Origin: Lytechinus pictus
Taxonomy: Eukaryota > Echinodermata > Echinoidea > Temnopleuroida > Toxopneustidae
Assembly: GCF_037042905.1 (NCBI RefSeq)
Contig: NC_087247.1
Span: 38,767,420 to 38,831,419, forward strand
Direction: 5' to 3'
DNA: 64,000 bases
The position numbers and the translations under genes were made by a program. Below the pieces are notes generated by a model. It had not been told where the DNA came from. It ran no database searches and saw only the letters and a list, made by a program, of their open reading frames with translations. The first letter of the stretch is position 1; every line of letters begins with the position of its first letter. Below, in pieces: positions 25,601 through 40,600 of this stretch.

Positions 25601-28600
25601 CAGTCTTGATGAGAGGAAGTTATGTTGTCCATATCAAGAATCACATCACACAATAGGTTGCCATTAATCCTAGAACAAATAATATTTAAACGAAAAGTGG
25701 TATACAAATACTAGAAACATTGAACTTTTATTGCGTACACAATCCCAACTCTGATCATGGTAATTCTATTTCAGTCACTCTTTAAAGGACAAGTCTACCC
25801 CCAACAAAAATATAATTCAAATGAAAAGAGAAAAATCAAACAAGCTTAACACTGAAAATTTCATGAAAATCGGATTTAAAACAGGAAAGTTATGGCATTT
25901 TTAAGTTTCACTTAATTGCACAAAACAGTTATATGCACATCCTGGTCGGTATGCAAATGAGGGAGCTGATGATGTCATCCACTCACTATATCTTTGTATA
26001 TCATTATACGAAATATTATAAATTTCTCCTCATCCTCATTGTCCTGTAAAAAATAATTTGATTTCTTCCTTAGATGTGGAATTACCATCGTTTTAACATT
26101 TAATGGTTCAGTCAAGTGGGTCCTTACTGTGGAATCTGTAAAATTGAAATATTGTACAATAAAAAAAAATAGTGAGCGAGGGACATCATCGACTCTTTCA
26201 TTTGCATTTTGCTAAGTTGTGCATAGAACTGTTTTGTGAAAAATAAGCGAAACTTTAAAAATGTCATAACTTTCTTATTTTACGTCCGATTTTGATGAAA
26301 TTTTCAGCATTATGCTAATTAGATTTTTCTCCATTGATTCAAACATTTTTTTGGGGTGGACTTGATCTTTAAAATTATGATCTTCGTGTTGTATTGTAAT
26401 CCCGGGTTTTGGTATGTGTGTTGGGTGGAGGTGGAGTAATATAAAAACTACATTTTCTCTTTTAGAAATGTGTCTGATTAAGAAAAATTATATTCTAAGG
26501 TTGTCAACTCGGGGGGGGGGGGCATATTTTCCAGATTAAGTATTTGACAACCAAAAAAAAAGAAAGAAAAAAGGGTCCTCATTTGCAAAGAGGGAGGGCA
26601 CACATGTTTCAATTCCAATATAATATGAGAAAGTAAATTAATATATAATCATACTTTTTCTTTTAATATCATCAAAAGAAGGCAGATGTCTGTTTGAAAA
26701 AATATTGATAAATATAATAAAAATGAAAAACCCAAGGCTTTAAGACGGTGCGATCAATAAAATTCGTCCATCTCTCTCTACCTTTGCTTCGTTGTCTTTT
26801 TGCGGGCATACATCTATACTCACGCATACATCATGAAATACATAAACATATCAATAAAATATCTTACTTGCAAATTGTCTAGATCTACTACATACCTGAC
26901 AGCTAAGGAGTTGTTTGCGCGTAAGGATTCCATAAGTTTCTTGTAGAAGTCAAATGCTAAATCCTGTAGAACATTTCGTGTCACATCCACTAAATCGTAT
27001 CTAAAAAGTGTGAATGTATTGTTTTTTATGTAAAAAAATACATTGATAGATTTTCTTATTTGAAACTCTGTATACGGGGGTGTGATTGACGTTTAGGCCT
27101 GCCCCCCTTTCTCAGAAGGTCTACCCCGACACACACACGCTTACCCACAATCCCGAGAAGTTGTAACATAAGAAATCGTGATATGAAGAAGAAAACATCA
27201 ATGGAAACAGAAAGGGGTTAAAAGCAACGTTTTGAACGATATCGAAAAAGGCTGTAATGAAGATCATAATTATTTTGAGTGGTGCTGCAATATCAATTTT
27301 ACAGCTTTTTATTATTAAATACATACCATAGATAATAACGGTTGTTAATATTCATTTCATCATTTCATTAATACAAGTGCAACAGACACAAGACCATCGT
27401 CTATTTTGTAACTTGTAATGACAGAAGTGGATGTGAAGTGTATGAAAGTTAATTTCTTACCTGAACAGTGAACTTGAACCTAATTCATTCGATGCCTGAA
27501 GAAGATAGTTCCATGCCTTTGCAACCTTGGTGTAATCGTACCAAATCTATAACGTAAAATTGTACGGTAAAACAGCATAATCAGAGGTAAAGTGTTTTTT
27601 TTTCCTTCTTCTTCGCACAACGAGTTGAAAAACAAATATTGTGTGTGATCATCTTTCTCGTCCCACTGAGTTTGTTACTAAGTATTTCCCCCCAGGCTAT
27701 CACTATTTCGTCACGCCCAAAATGTAAAGGTGGTTGCATAAGATTTATCAATATAGCAGCATGTAGACCTATTTTGCACGGATTTTACACAATAAGTTGG
27801 ACTTCATATGCGAACCTTCAATGTAGCATCGTGCCCTTGTAAATGCAAATTATGATCTGAAATTGATACAAATCCCAAATCCCAAGCACTCTATTCATAT
27901 TGGGCATTTAATTTACACAATGACGATTGTGCGAATGTCACCCTACGAGGAATATCTATTAATCAATTAAAACTTTGCAAATGGTGGTCTATGGTGGTTT
28001 AAATGTATTTAGTGATGATTATAACATTCTTTCCGTTTCTCTTTGAATTTTCTTAACTACGTTTCAGCAGATTATAGATAAAACTTAGCAAACAATTGAA
28101 ATGGGTAGTAAATATATATCGAATGTCAGCAGTCAAGGTGTTGCACTCATTCTATAGGATCGTAAATTCTTAATTTCTTTCATCAGTCATATTTCTTTGG
28201 CGGTAGTACATTGTATGATAAGAAATACTAATCAAATTATCTTACTGTTTGTGTCATAATATTGGACGGTCTCCTGACAGCAACAGCGCTCTGATGGTCA
28301 TTAAAAGTATCCCTGTTGTTGTAAACAGTTTCTTGCAGGATGGCCCAAGCTTCAGTGGCTTCCTCGCTCTTGTTAGTGGAGGTGTATCCATATCGTCTTT
28401 GTGCATAATGCTCAATCCTACAGAACAGATGAAAGGGACACGGGAAAATGTCGGTCAAAATGTAGTTTTTGTCTCGCCTGCATAGCAGAGCGAGGCTATA
28501 TAGTCGCCGTTTTTCCGACGGCGACGGCGTCAACATTTAAATCGTAACCTATGTTTAAGTTTTGAAGTGGCATCATAACTTCAAAAGTATGTAGACCTAG

Positions 28601-31600
28601 TCCATGAAACTTAAACATAATTGGGTAATCAAGTATTACTGAACATCATATTCGAGTTTCAGGTCATATGGCGAAGGTTAAAATAATTTAGGGTCAATGA
28701 ACGTAGTATTTTTATCATTATATGAATAGTGTTATTATTTTCTAGTCGTTTTGAAAGTCAGCACTGTTGGAATATTGAATCGCGTAATGCAGGCGAGACT
28801 GCCAGAGGCGCTCCTTTCGGCGGGATAGCTCAGTCGGTAGGGTATGAGAGCGGGGGTTTCGGATTCCGGTGACCCGTGTTTGATTCCCACTTGTACAGGA
28901 GCGCTAGTACCCTTCGGTAAGTCATTTATCCTTATTTTCAGGTCCCTCGGAGAGGACCTTAAACCTTCGGTCCTTTGGGTGCTTATACTTACAAGCATTC
29001 ACGCTTTCTTAGCGATCAGGTAAATAAGTCAACACCATCACCATATGAAATATGATAGTCGTTGGGTTTTGCAACTTTGAGATTGTAAACATTCAACAAA
29101 TGATGAGAAGCAAAGCAAAGCAAATCTATAGAGAGAGTGAAGAGTGCAGAACTGGCGCAAATTCTTAAATCGCAAAATCGTATACGAAAAATAATGACTT
29201 CACCCGTCATCAAATGTTCTTGAGCCTTTATGACCACCATATAATTATTTCAATGAATATTTTATTTTGGGTAGTCGTCTTTGTCTTGAAAACAAAATCA
29301 ATTTACCATTGTGTAACATTGGTGCTCTCTGCTCTCCAAGTCAGGTCAGTTAGAAAGTTGTACATGACGTAGTTTTGAAAGATTCCCTCTGGCGTCAAAC
29401 CCATGCCAATCATTGTGCTGTTCTCAAAATTTCTGGCTGCGAAAGGGCCCTGTAAAAGTAAATCAAGAAAAGAGTACTTGGTAATTTGCACCTATAGGCC
29501 CATCAAATATTATCAATTACCATAAACATTTCTATAGCTCCAACATCATGTTGATGATTTAGCCAGTATAATTATGTTATCTACATACAAAAGACTGGAC
29601 AATAAAAAAGCCAAATATCAAACACAACAGAAAAACACATTGTCATGCAACCGGACAGAATTTTCAAAGAAGCATGCTCAATAAGCAGATGCTCAGTAAA
29701 TGGCCTCAACTTCTTTCTTTTTTTGTGTGGAAAGATTGAAAAAAACATCGTGACTTTTTTCATATCTTATACATGACCCTGGGAAGGTTTTCCGAGGGGA
29801 AGGGGGCTGCTTGTCTTATTACCCATAGGCAGCACCCCCTGGAATTCTGGTATAGGTGTGGCAAAATGGTGAAATATAGCAAAAATGACCTACATTTTGT
29901 TATGAAAACCTTTTTGTCAAATTTCTCGGGACCAAAATGACCATGGCCTTCATTTTAAAGTGAAACCTTTCTGTGTGTGTGTGTGTGTGTATGTGTGTGC
30001 TTGTCAAATTTACACCAGGACCCTGTAAACATAGTCCTGCCTGTGTGTTTCACAAAGAATTAATTACAATTGCACTTAAAAAAACGGGCGTTATCAATAT
30101 ATGTAAAGCACCACCGCATTCATTTTTCAGAGTTTCAGAAACATTATGCCCAGATAACGAGCTCTTGCGTATATGAATCCGTAAAACAGTCCCTTGATCA
30201 TCATGTTCTCATACCTGATTAACGGCATCAAGCTTGCCATAGAGACCAGTATTTCCGCCAAAATTATGGAGCATGCACCAAATAAAAGGCTGACCATAGA
30301 AGGATTTGGTTGTGTTGTAGAACGGACGGACATCTCCAAAGAGATCCAGGATTATCATGCGCCCCTATGAAATTAACCCCCCAAAATGGGGAAAGAAAAT
30401 ATATAAATTCGAATGATAAAAAAGAACATCCACACAAAACGTATATGAATCACAAAAAAGCTCGTATGTATAATAAAAATGTGACATGGGAAGTCGCCTC
30501 CGAAATTACCAAAGTTCCCAAATATACACCTAAATCGTTCCCCGTCTGATCTTTCGCCGAAATCAACTCACTTGCTTCATTCCTTTATATACTTATCCCT
30601 TATTTCCCCTGAACATCCCGGATACGATAAAGTAAATTCAATTTCAATTCAATTCTTTATTCCATTTCCATTCAAAACATAATACAAAGTAATATAAAGT
30701 AATACAAATCAAATACAATTTTACAGACGAGTATTCTTACTCTTATTCTAATAATCAAGTCAATCAATCAAATAATCCTTTGAAACCTTTCATAAAAGTT
30801 TATTTATATAGCGCTTATTCAAATTTCGTTCAATATGTATTCTCAAATTTGGACAAACCCTTAACATTCATGAAGAATTAACCGAACAAAATATCATTCT
30901 TGAATTAAATACTTACAATGGGCACACCGTGAAGCAGAGCCTTGATTTGGGTGGGACCCCAAAATGATGTATCTTGAAATAGCCATCCCAGCATGAGCCA
31001 CACCCCTTTAGGATCCCCACCAATGATACCTTGATAAACCCCCTTGCTAGCCGCTGAGAGGTAACCAGAATCTCTGTTGTAAACAAAATATGGAGCATAA
31101 AATAAAGTAGAAACTTAACGTGATAACACTGAAAGATCATCTATTATTTATTCCATTTTGTATCACAATTATGTTTTGCTTTTGTTTATCTATGACATAC
31201 TTGTTTGTGATCATGATACTCGTCACCTCTCAAAAGAGACTACACTGACTAACAACGACAGCATTCTATTCCCGTATAGAAACACCATTATAACTATAAC
31301 TGTGGGGCCAGGGAACACATTTTATTACAGGCATGACAGGGGGGGGGGGGGGTGATGGTGTAATTTTAGAAAGCAAAACAACAAAAGGTTTCCCCACTAA
31401 ATGAAGGTCATTTCGGTCCCGACAAATTTGACAAGCAAAAAAAAAGTTCCCCTACAAAATGGAGATCATCAATATAGTCCCGAGAAATTTGACAAGCAAA
31501 AAAAAATCTCTACTAAAAAAAGTAGGATATTTTGGTAAGCAACATCTATCAGAATTACAGAGGGTGTTGTCTATGGAGAACACGGAGTACCCTCCAGGAA

Positions 31601-34600
31601 AATATTGGGGGGTACTGAAGCACCCCCACTTTAGCACCTGCCTCATACTGTATACACCTTTTCTTTTCTCTCATTTTCTCTGTACCCGTATCCAATCATG
31701 TATAAGAAATATTCCTCGCTTTTTTACAACTCCCTTGTTTCATTTGAATGTTCATTTGTGACAAAAATTCTGAAAGATCCTGATATTTCATACATGAAAG
31801 TATTCCAAGGCTCAGCATGTCGAGTCGTATCCACTCACCTTGATTTTGGTCTGTTCTCATTAAAAGTGTCCGCACTGTAGATATGATCAGTACCATTAAA
31901 TTCCTCGGTCATCTAAAAGAAGCGAAAATTAAAACGAAAGGAACAATTAATTTCTCGTTCGCCTGTACTTCTTTAAACGGATTTTACCTCATTATGAACA
32001 AGATTATAATCGTACATATGAATTATTCAGAGCTTACAGATCTGCAGATTATTGGATACATTTTTCGATTTGTATTCGATTCATACCTCCCAATAATGTA
32101 AAGTTTCCATTTCCCTTTTCCATCGTTAACCTGCCCTTTATCTTGCCATGATATCCTCCAATAATCGCCAGTGTCTAGCATCCATTTACTTACAGCTTCA
32201 ATGAATGCCTTCCCAACTTCCTTGAACATAGGGTCCTGGGGATCCAATAGAGATGTGCTACCAAGAGAAAAAGCATGACACGAGGTAAAAGTAGTATTTA
32301 AAAAAATCCATGTCGAATGAAGGCCCTCTTCTTATGAAAGAAAACAAAATGTATTGGTATTGGATAATAATGATTATAGATAATCCGATCAAAAACGCAA
32401 TTGATTGAAGATCGAACTGGTTAGGAACTTGTGCTATCTAAAAACCTACAACAAACAAGGGGGATATTGGCATGTTGGTAGCAGGTGATATCTTTAACAT
32501 GGACAATTTATGTGAAATGATTTAAGAATCGAATGCTTTGTTTCTCAGATTAAATATGACAATCGTCATATGTTAAAGACTATTATGTCATCTCTCTTGT
32601 CAAAACAAAGTCATTGCATATATCTTTTAAAAAATCTCAGAAATGCATATTAATCATCAAAATTTTAGGAAAAAATTACAAAAAAATACCAAGTGTGAAT
32701 ATCAGTGGGCTATATCTTTATACACACCAGCAGTATTCCGAATCAAAATGTCCCCAATCTCCTAGGTCTGAAGTAGATGAATTCGGGAACACTCTAGAGA
32801 GGATAAAACACACAGTAAAATAACTAGCAAATCATCTTTCTGGTAAATTCACGACCCTATTACCAGGGGATTTTCATACTCTTAGACTTAATCGAAGTCA
32901 GAAATTCAATCAAGGGCCTTAACTATTGGAATATAATGATCAACTAATCAATACAATTATCGCTAGGTTGAATGGACATGCTCGTGTTTCCGAGCAATCA
33001 GTAATATCATAGGCCTATACACCGCACTGAAATATACTTGTCAGAAAACAATCCAAAACAGAACTAACAAACATGCAAACAACAGTGAATAAAGAAATCC
33101 TTCAATTTTCTAGAAAGAATTGATTACCCTTGATTACACCTACTTTGAAAATGATTTTGGGACATGTCCAGCAAAAGCTGGTAGTACAGGAATCATTCCC
33201 AAGTCCCTCATCCTCTTCAATATACGATGTTGGAGAGCAAGCTGTTTTGTATGCCAGGATTGGGGTAGTGGTCCACCCCATCCATCGATATTACCCATTC
33301 GTGCCCTGAGTAAAAAAAGAGAGTCAAAACATGATATTATATCATACTACTGGTATCCATCGGTACACAATGTTCGATTTCAAGAGCCACTAGTGCTAAT
33401 AAAGTTTCTGAGAAACACTCCATGAAAGACTGCAATATCATTCTAACATCTAAACAACTGAGTCCTTTATAAAAACATATATAAGTATAATTTATATAAA
33501 AAAACTTGTTAAGAAATGATAATGCATCAGAGACACACACCATGCCAGAAATGCTGGTCCACCAAAATGTTTACCAAGGTCCTCCTGTTGGAGTCCCATC
33601 TTCAGGTAGACCTTCTGCCAGATAGCTTCCTGTCCATTGAAAGCCAGTGGAAGGTTGATACCGTTCAGTGCCATCCAGTCGATGTGCTTCTCCCAACGCT
33701 CCCAATCCCACCAGACAAAGCTGTAGCTGACAGTGCAAACATTCTGGTAGAACCGAAATCTGAAAGCAAGAAGAAAATAGGGTAATAAATTCATTGGCTA
33801 TCACTTCCATGCCCTATGGCCATCCAAGATTGATGTTCTGGTGCCAACATTCGAGGATCTTATTCTATTTAGGGATGGAATAGTTATATAATTATGTCAG
33901 TGAATCATATTGGTTGCTGACTTCGTCTATCAGCCAGTCATGGCAGTTCGGTGATGATTGTAGACTTCACAATTATGAACATTCGCAAGAGAAAATAACA
34001 TGGATTAAAAAAAATATTCAAATCAAGTGAAACCCAATCAAATCAGGGAGGGTCTGATATTTTACACCTATTCACGTTGGAATGAAAGAGATTTTGGTTA
34101 AATCGTTAGCATACAAACCTTATTTCCCGGAGTTGCTGCGTATGGTGTTACACCAGAAAAGCTGGGTAGTGTTTTGGCACACCCGCTTCCCAGGGCCATG
34201 GAAACCTCAATCCTAAACCTCACAGCATTCTGAACCACTAACTCGAACATCCCAAACAATTATCCTCTAATCTTCAGAGACATACAGGAGCAATAATTGT
34301 CACAGGTGCCTGTTAACATTATTAATTCATTTCCCCTATATACACTGACCAAAAACCAGGAAGAACACACACCCTGGTTATGAGAATCAAGTTGATTTAC
34401 CTGTTTGGACTGGTAACCTTCAACGGAGAATGTATCAAGGGCCACTGCCCATCCGGTGGTAGATGTAATTGATCACCGCTCCAAGAGATGTGACAGTTAC
34501 AGTAGTGAACAAGGTAATGTTGGACACCCCACACCACAGCCACTCCGGTCGTACCAGTCACATTTACATGGGTTCCGTTAGAAGATATCTGTTTAGATCA

Positions 34601-37600
34601 TCATCCACAAAACTGATACAATTGTTCCAAGTCCATAATTTTAGATAGACAAGCTCTAAAATGAATCTAGATTGGACAAAAATATTAATAAATTCTACTT
34701 TCCAATTAGTAATGAATTAACAATTAAGTGCAAACCATGCATGGTGTAACAAAGATCTGGATGGTACTTTATTTTATGGATGCGTAGAATCCGAATCTCA
34801 ATCATTTTGATTCCCATCAGGCAAGGTTGAAATGTGGCACTTGTGGACTAACATGATTAACAAGCATCTCAATGCAAAGTCAACATTTGTTGTAAGGTTT
34901 CCATACTCGTACTGATCAAGAACAAGAAGTTGCCGACATTCGCGCAGATAGACGGATAGATATATGAAACAACCCCAAAATAAGACTCAGCTTTAAAAGT
35001 TATTTTATCCTCCAAGAGTACATTTTTATGCATTTATAATTGTTTTCGTTATTACGAATGAATTCCCCCACTGTTTATCATAATGTGATCATGCTAAACA
35101 ACTCAACTATCTTAGTTGTAATTTGGGTGATAAAGCAATAATGGTTAACGTACCTCAAAAGTATCGAGATTATTCCCGCTAAGCGATGAGTTAACGACAA
35201 CTGTGAAATCACGGTATCGCATTGGAATAAGTCTCTGTAAAACTTCTTGTGCTGCAGATGTTTGTATTGAAGCACTAGCTTTTGGTTTCAAGTGTTCAAG
35301 CTCCTTCTCGAACCCTATAAGAAAAGAAGCATTAATGTACGATTAGTTTGACATTTGTCGATGGTAAAGGGATTCAGATTGATATATATTTTTTTAGATT
35401 TGTTCATTTCCGTTAATAAAAAATACAATCTATGTCATATAACATAAAATAAAATAACAGATTCAACGGTTCCATGACAATTGCTCCGCCGACATTTGCT
35501 CCGCCGACAATTGCTACGCAAAATACGACAACTGCTCCGCCGACAATTGCTCCGGACAGTTGCTCCGCCGACAGTTGCTCCGTCGACACTTGCTCCGCCG
35601 ATATGTGCTCCGTCGACACTTGCTCCGCCGATATTTGCTCCGCCGATATTTGCTCCGCCGACATCTGCTCCGCCGACATCTTCTCCGCCGTAAATTGCTC
35701 CGCCGACAATTGCTCCGCCGATAATTGCTCCGCCGACATCTGCTCCGATTATACGACAATTGCTCCGCCGATATTTGCTCCGCCGAAAATTGCTCCGATT
35801 ATACGACAAATGCTCCGCCGACATCTGCTCCGATTATACGACAATTACTCTGCCGATAATTGCTCCGCCGACATCTGCTCCGCCGTAAATTGCTCCGATA
35901 ATGCGACAATAATTTATTATTTTTTTTTTTTATTGGTACTTTCATACGCATAACAATTTTAGCACAGGCTGAAGGCGTCAATTTACCATGGAGCATAGCT
36001 CCATGAATCTACAAAGTAAACTTAAACTATGCTTGCATGATATATTAAATGTCATACACAGCGGAACGGTTTTCAAAGTGAGGGCTGAGTCAAAAGTGGG
36101 GGCTGTCCATGCTAAAAATCACAATCATATGGTCATTCTTACGTTTTTTGTACACGGCTTTGGAAAATTGGGGGGGTAAAGCCCCCGGCTCCGCGGCCCC
36201 TGATACATGCATATAGAAAGAAATATTAAAAAAGGGGTAAGCACAAAGGAGGGATAGATATTCTTAATGCTTATTCATGGTGGGGGGGCAGGCGCGTAGC
36301 CAGGGAGGGCGGTCGCCCCCCCCCCAAAAAAAAAAAAAAAAAAAAAAAAAAAAACGTCCCCAAAAAGAAAAAAAAGAAGGGAAAAAAGAGAGGAGAAAAG
36401 GAAAAGCGAAGGGAGGAAAGGGAAGAAAGGTAGCTTTGTGGGTTTTTCTTTTTATTCTTTATTTTTTCTCAAAAGAGAAACTCTTTCACTCTTGCTCTAA
36501 ATTTATATGAATTTTGCTTCCGCGCTGCGCGCGGTTAGATGACAATATTGCAGTTCTCCTTTGTATCCCCTCACCCTTTCTCTAACCCTGTTTTTACACC
36601 TCAGCTATGTGTGTTTTTGCCAGTTAAAGTTCAAATGTATACATTAGGGCGTGGAATTAGACATGTTTTATAGCTCCATGGAATTAGAGTAAGGTTAGTC
36701 TGAAGTATATGAAGTAATCTTTTTTTTTATTGATCGGGCAACTTCTGGTGGGGTCGACTCCGGGCGGGTAAAATCTTTATATCAATTTCTGCCGTCACCT
36801 CCATATAGGCAACTTCTCCCGCTTTTCAGCTCATTACTAAACAACCATAATTTGGGGGCAAACAGGTACCTATTTAAAAAGAGGAAAGTATACAATTCGT
36901 GTCGTATTAAATAAAAAAAAGTACAATATTTTTTTATCAAATTCTATTAAACTTCATTTCCCTGCACATTCATCTCCTGTCCTGTTTTGCGCCCTCAGTT
37001 TGAAATTTTTAATGACACCTAAGTTTCTTTATCATTCAAAATGAAGCGCTTCAGGACAATAGTCAAAGAAATCATCTTTTTTTATATAATTTAAATAAAT
37101 CACAGAAGTTTCAACTTTTTGCGCACTATTTTCCTCGTAATGAAGTTCAATAATCTTAGAAAATCAATTGAATTAGAGCCGATGAAGTATTAGAGATATC
37201 TGCATTTGATGAAACGTCCGCCCTTTGAAATTTCAGTTTCATTGCTCAGGACGGGGAGGATTATTTTCCTCCCGGCATATACCCTTCTCCTCCTCTGTTT
37301 TGCGAGTTAAAGATATAATTGTTTGTAATCAAATCTGATCTTTCTAAGGGACGCATTCATTTTAACTTAGAGAACCCTTATCTTGGGACCCTTTTTTATT
37401 TGAAAAAAAACTTGATAAAATGCTTTAGCTTCCGCGCCTCGCGCGGGGTAATTATTATTTTAATTTCTTCCATTTTATCCCTTTTTTGTGCGTTCACAAT
37501 CACTTTTGAAAAAAAGGTTCAAAATCAAAATATAGTCAACTGAATTGGAGCTAGCTGATATAGGTACTAGAGACAAGAGAGACGGCTCCTTTTCATTTTA

Positions 37601-40600
37601 ATTCATGAAACACCGAAAGCGTTGGCACGCTTCGCGTGCATGTACCGTCCCCTCCAAAATAAAATCCTGGCTACGCGGTTGGGGGGGGGATTATTTGTGT
37701 AAGTTTTATTACGTGCCTGGCGATTAAAATAAAAAAAAAACGCGTTTTCATGTAATTATTATGACCATATAGCTCCATGTTATAACAGTAGAAACAAATT
37801 AGACATACCCGATTCTTAGCGTCAAAATCGCTCAGACTGGCGAAATATGCTTCGAAGTGGAGACATTTGCTCCAGGTGAAATCCAACGGTATACCCCACC
37901 TTATTTTGTCAAAAACCTGTACTGTAGTCACGCAAAATGTTTACTGTCGGCAAATTTTGTGCCATACAAACATGACCAAGACATTCAGTAAGTAAAAATT
38001 AATATTCAAGAAAATACCAACTTGTGAAAGGCTACATGTCGTGTCACCTTCTCGGCACAGCCCTCCACTCTGGTTTCCATATCCTCTCGTACACAGTGCT
38101 CTCAGTCTGGTCTCCACATCCACATCATGTCATACACACCGTAGGTTTTTAGATTATGATAATACTGTATATAATAGTGAGTTGCTTTTTTGTTTTATGT
38201 TGATCATGATTGTTTTCTTCACTGATAGAAAAAGGATAATCAAATTTTTTTAATAATCCAAAAATAAAATCCATATGTTCTGTTTTATATAGTTATTAGT
38301 CAAGGTTATTTTAGTTCGCATTAGTTCTCATTGTTTATACGTTCTAATTCTTATGCATTATACCGATTGATATTGTACTTTAAATTTGACTATGTATTGT
38401 TACTTTGATTTTGTTGTGCTTTGTGAACGGAAAATGAATAAATCTTAATCTAAATCTAAATATGGTCCGCCAATAGTCGAATTATATTCATTATGTTATA
38501 ATATAAGTAACAATTTGTTGTTGATGGGGGATATAATTTTACACGTAGTTTCAAAAAATAAAAAAAATCAATGAAGATTTTCTTCTATAAATGATATACC
38601 TTTATGTGTATATGGCCGCCTATGTATTTTCCAAGAATGAACTATATATGAGAAGAAAACGTGTGTTCGACATGTACTTATTATCATTATCATTGTAACA
38701 CCATTATCATCATCAGCATCATTATCAGCATCTTCATCATCACCATCATTATCATTGTCGTCATCGTTTTGCTTATGCGGAAATCAAACAAAAATGATTG
38801 TGAAAAGGGTTATGGAGGGAAAGAGATAGAGAGAGAGAGAAAGAGGGGGAGTGAGTGAGAGCTTGAGGAAAAAAGGAGGTGTATGACTTATTATTTCTGA
38901 ATATCGCGATTTCTGTTTATCATGGGATTGAAATAGAAGGATAAACTTAACAAGTTCTTGTCATTATAATTTTTTATTTGATTAACTGATCAGAACATGA
39001 GATAACTGAAATCATGAAGACTGTACGTTCTCGACAGTTTTATTAACGTTTTCCAACCAAAACTACACTTTAATGACTGCAAACACCTTCATTTTCACAC
39101 ACTCGCAACTGTGGACACAGTATACATGTAATTGAGAGTAGTGTCATTTTCAAAACCTTTCTTAGCTGCAAGGAATACTGAATCTCATTTCCACAATGTG
39201 CATCTGAATGCACAATGCCTGTGTTTCTAACATGTACCCAAATTACCCAATTTAAAGAACACAAGTTAAGATCTAATGAATCAGCAAAATAATCCACATT
39301 CTATCATGATCAGCAGGCATAACAGCCTATATACTCTTCAATACTTCAATTACAGTTTGTCGAAATAAATAAAACAAAGAAAAAGAAATATATAGAATTG
39401 TAACTCTGGTAAATATATCCAAAATATTAAATTAACGCATCGTGCTCTCATTTCTTTTACGAGATATCCCCCCCACCCGAGATATGCTTCATGTTTACAA
39501 TTTAAAAAAGGCGTATAAATGTCCCCTTTCCATGTCAATAACAGCTCGTGCTTTGTGCTCGCATTATAAATTCAGTGAGATGCGTATTGGGTTTCATGAA
39601 TTTGTAACTATATTATTGCTGGTATATATATTATTGTCTTTTAAAAATAACATTATTTGTTTAGACGTAATGAGAGAGATACATACATATATTCATTTAT
39701 TATAATATATTTATATTGTCGCTTTGCACAGAATAGAACAAAAATACAACCGAAGTCTAGTTTTATAGTAACTCACCAGTAGCGTAATGAGCCAACAACA
39801 AAAAATGGAGGGGGCGAGACAAGGATGACATTTATTTTCCTTTCCTTTATTCTTTTTTTTTTCATTGGTAGGGAGAATGGGGGGATCCGTGACCCCTAGC
39901 ACGCCCCTCCCCCATCTGTATGCCAGTGATGATCATACTTTCGTTTGAAACAAATTGAAGGAAAAAAAAGTGCAAGGGTAGATAAGGCCGAAGACGTAAA
40001 TAAAGATTATTGATACAAATATTAATAATTATAATACTGATAAATATACAATAAATCAAGCGGTCACCAATAAAAATAAACAACGTGAAAGAACAAAACG
40101 AGAAAGAGAGAGAGAGAGAGCCCGCGCGAATGTATGGTGTATAAGTTGCTGGAAAGCAGAAGAGATATTGTGTCCAGCACCCCCCTCCCCCAAATTTTCT
40201 CCCCGCTCAAGACCGGAGTGAAACCAATGATAATAATATATGAACAAAAATCCAGATTCACAATTTCAATGGGGAGTGTGTCATTCCCCTTCTCCGTTAC
40301 AATTTGTCAAGTGGCAGCGGCAGGGAGAACAATTTGTTTTGTTTTTTAAGCAGAAAGCTGTGATGATAGGGGGAGAATAAAATAAATAAAACATTAACGA
40401 ATAACAAGAACAAAACAATGACAAAACAATTTGTATCAGGATGAATTTCTTATCATTTAACATAGACCAACTTGGAGAAATAAGATGTTCATGTAATTGT
40501 CGTATAATCGGAGCAGATGTCGGCGGAGCAAATATCGGCGGAGCAATTGTCGCGGAGCAATTGTCGTATAATCGGAGCAATTTTCGGCGGAGCAAATATC

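Noticed and set aside
35474..35910. Possible CRISPR array
   Set aside because: Units are 15 bp and directly joined with no unique spacers, and the genome is eukaryotic.
35413..35953. Long open frames (up to ~160 codons) with [14 protein letters not shown] or [14 protein letters not shown] repeats
   Set aside because: They come from a stop-free 15-bp tandem repeat open in several frames of both strands, and the arrays are transposon arms.
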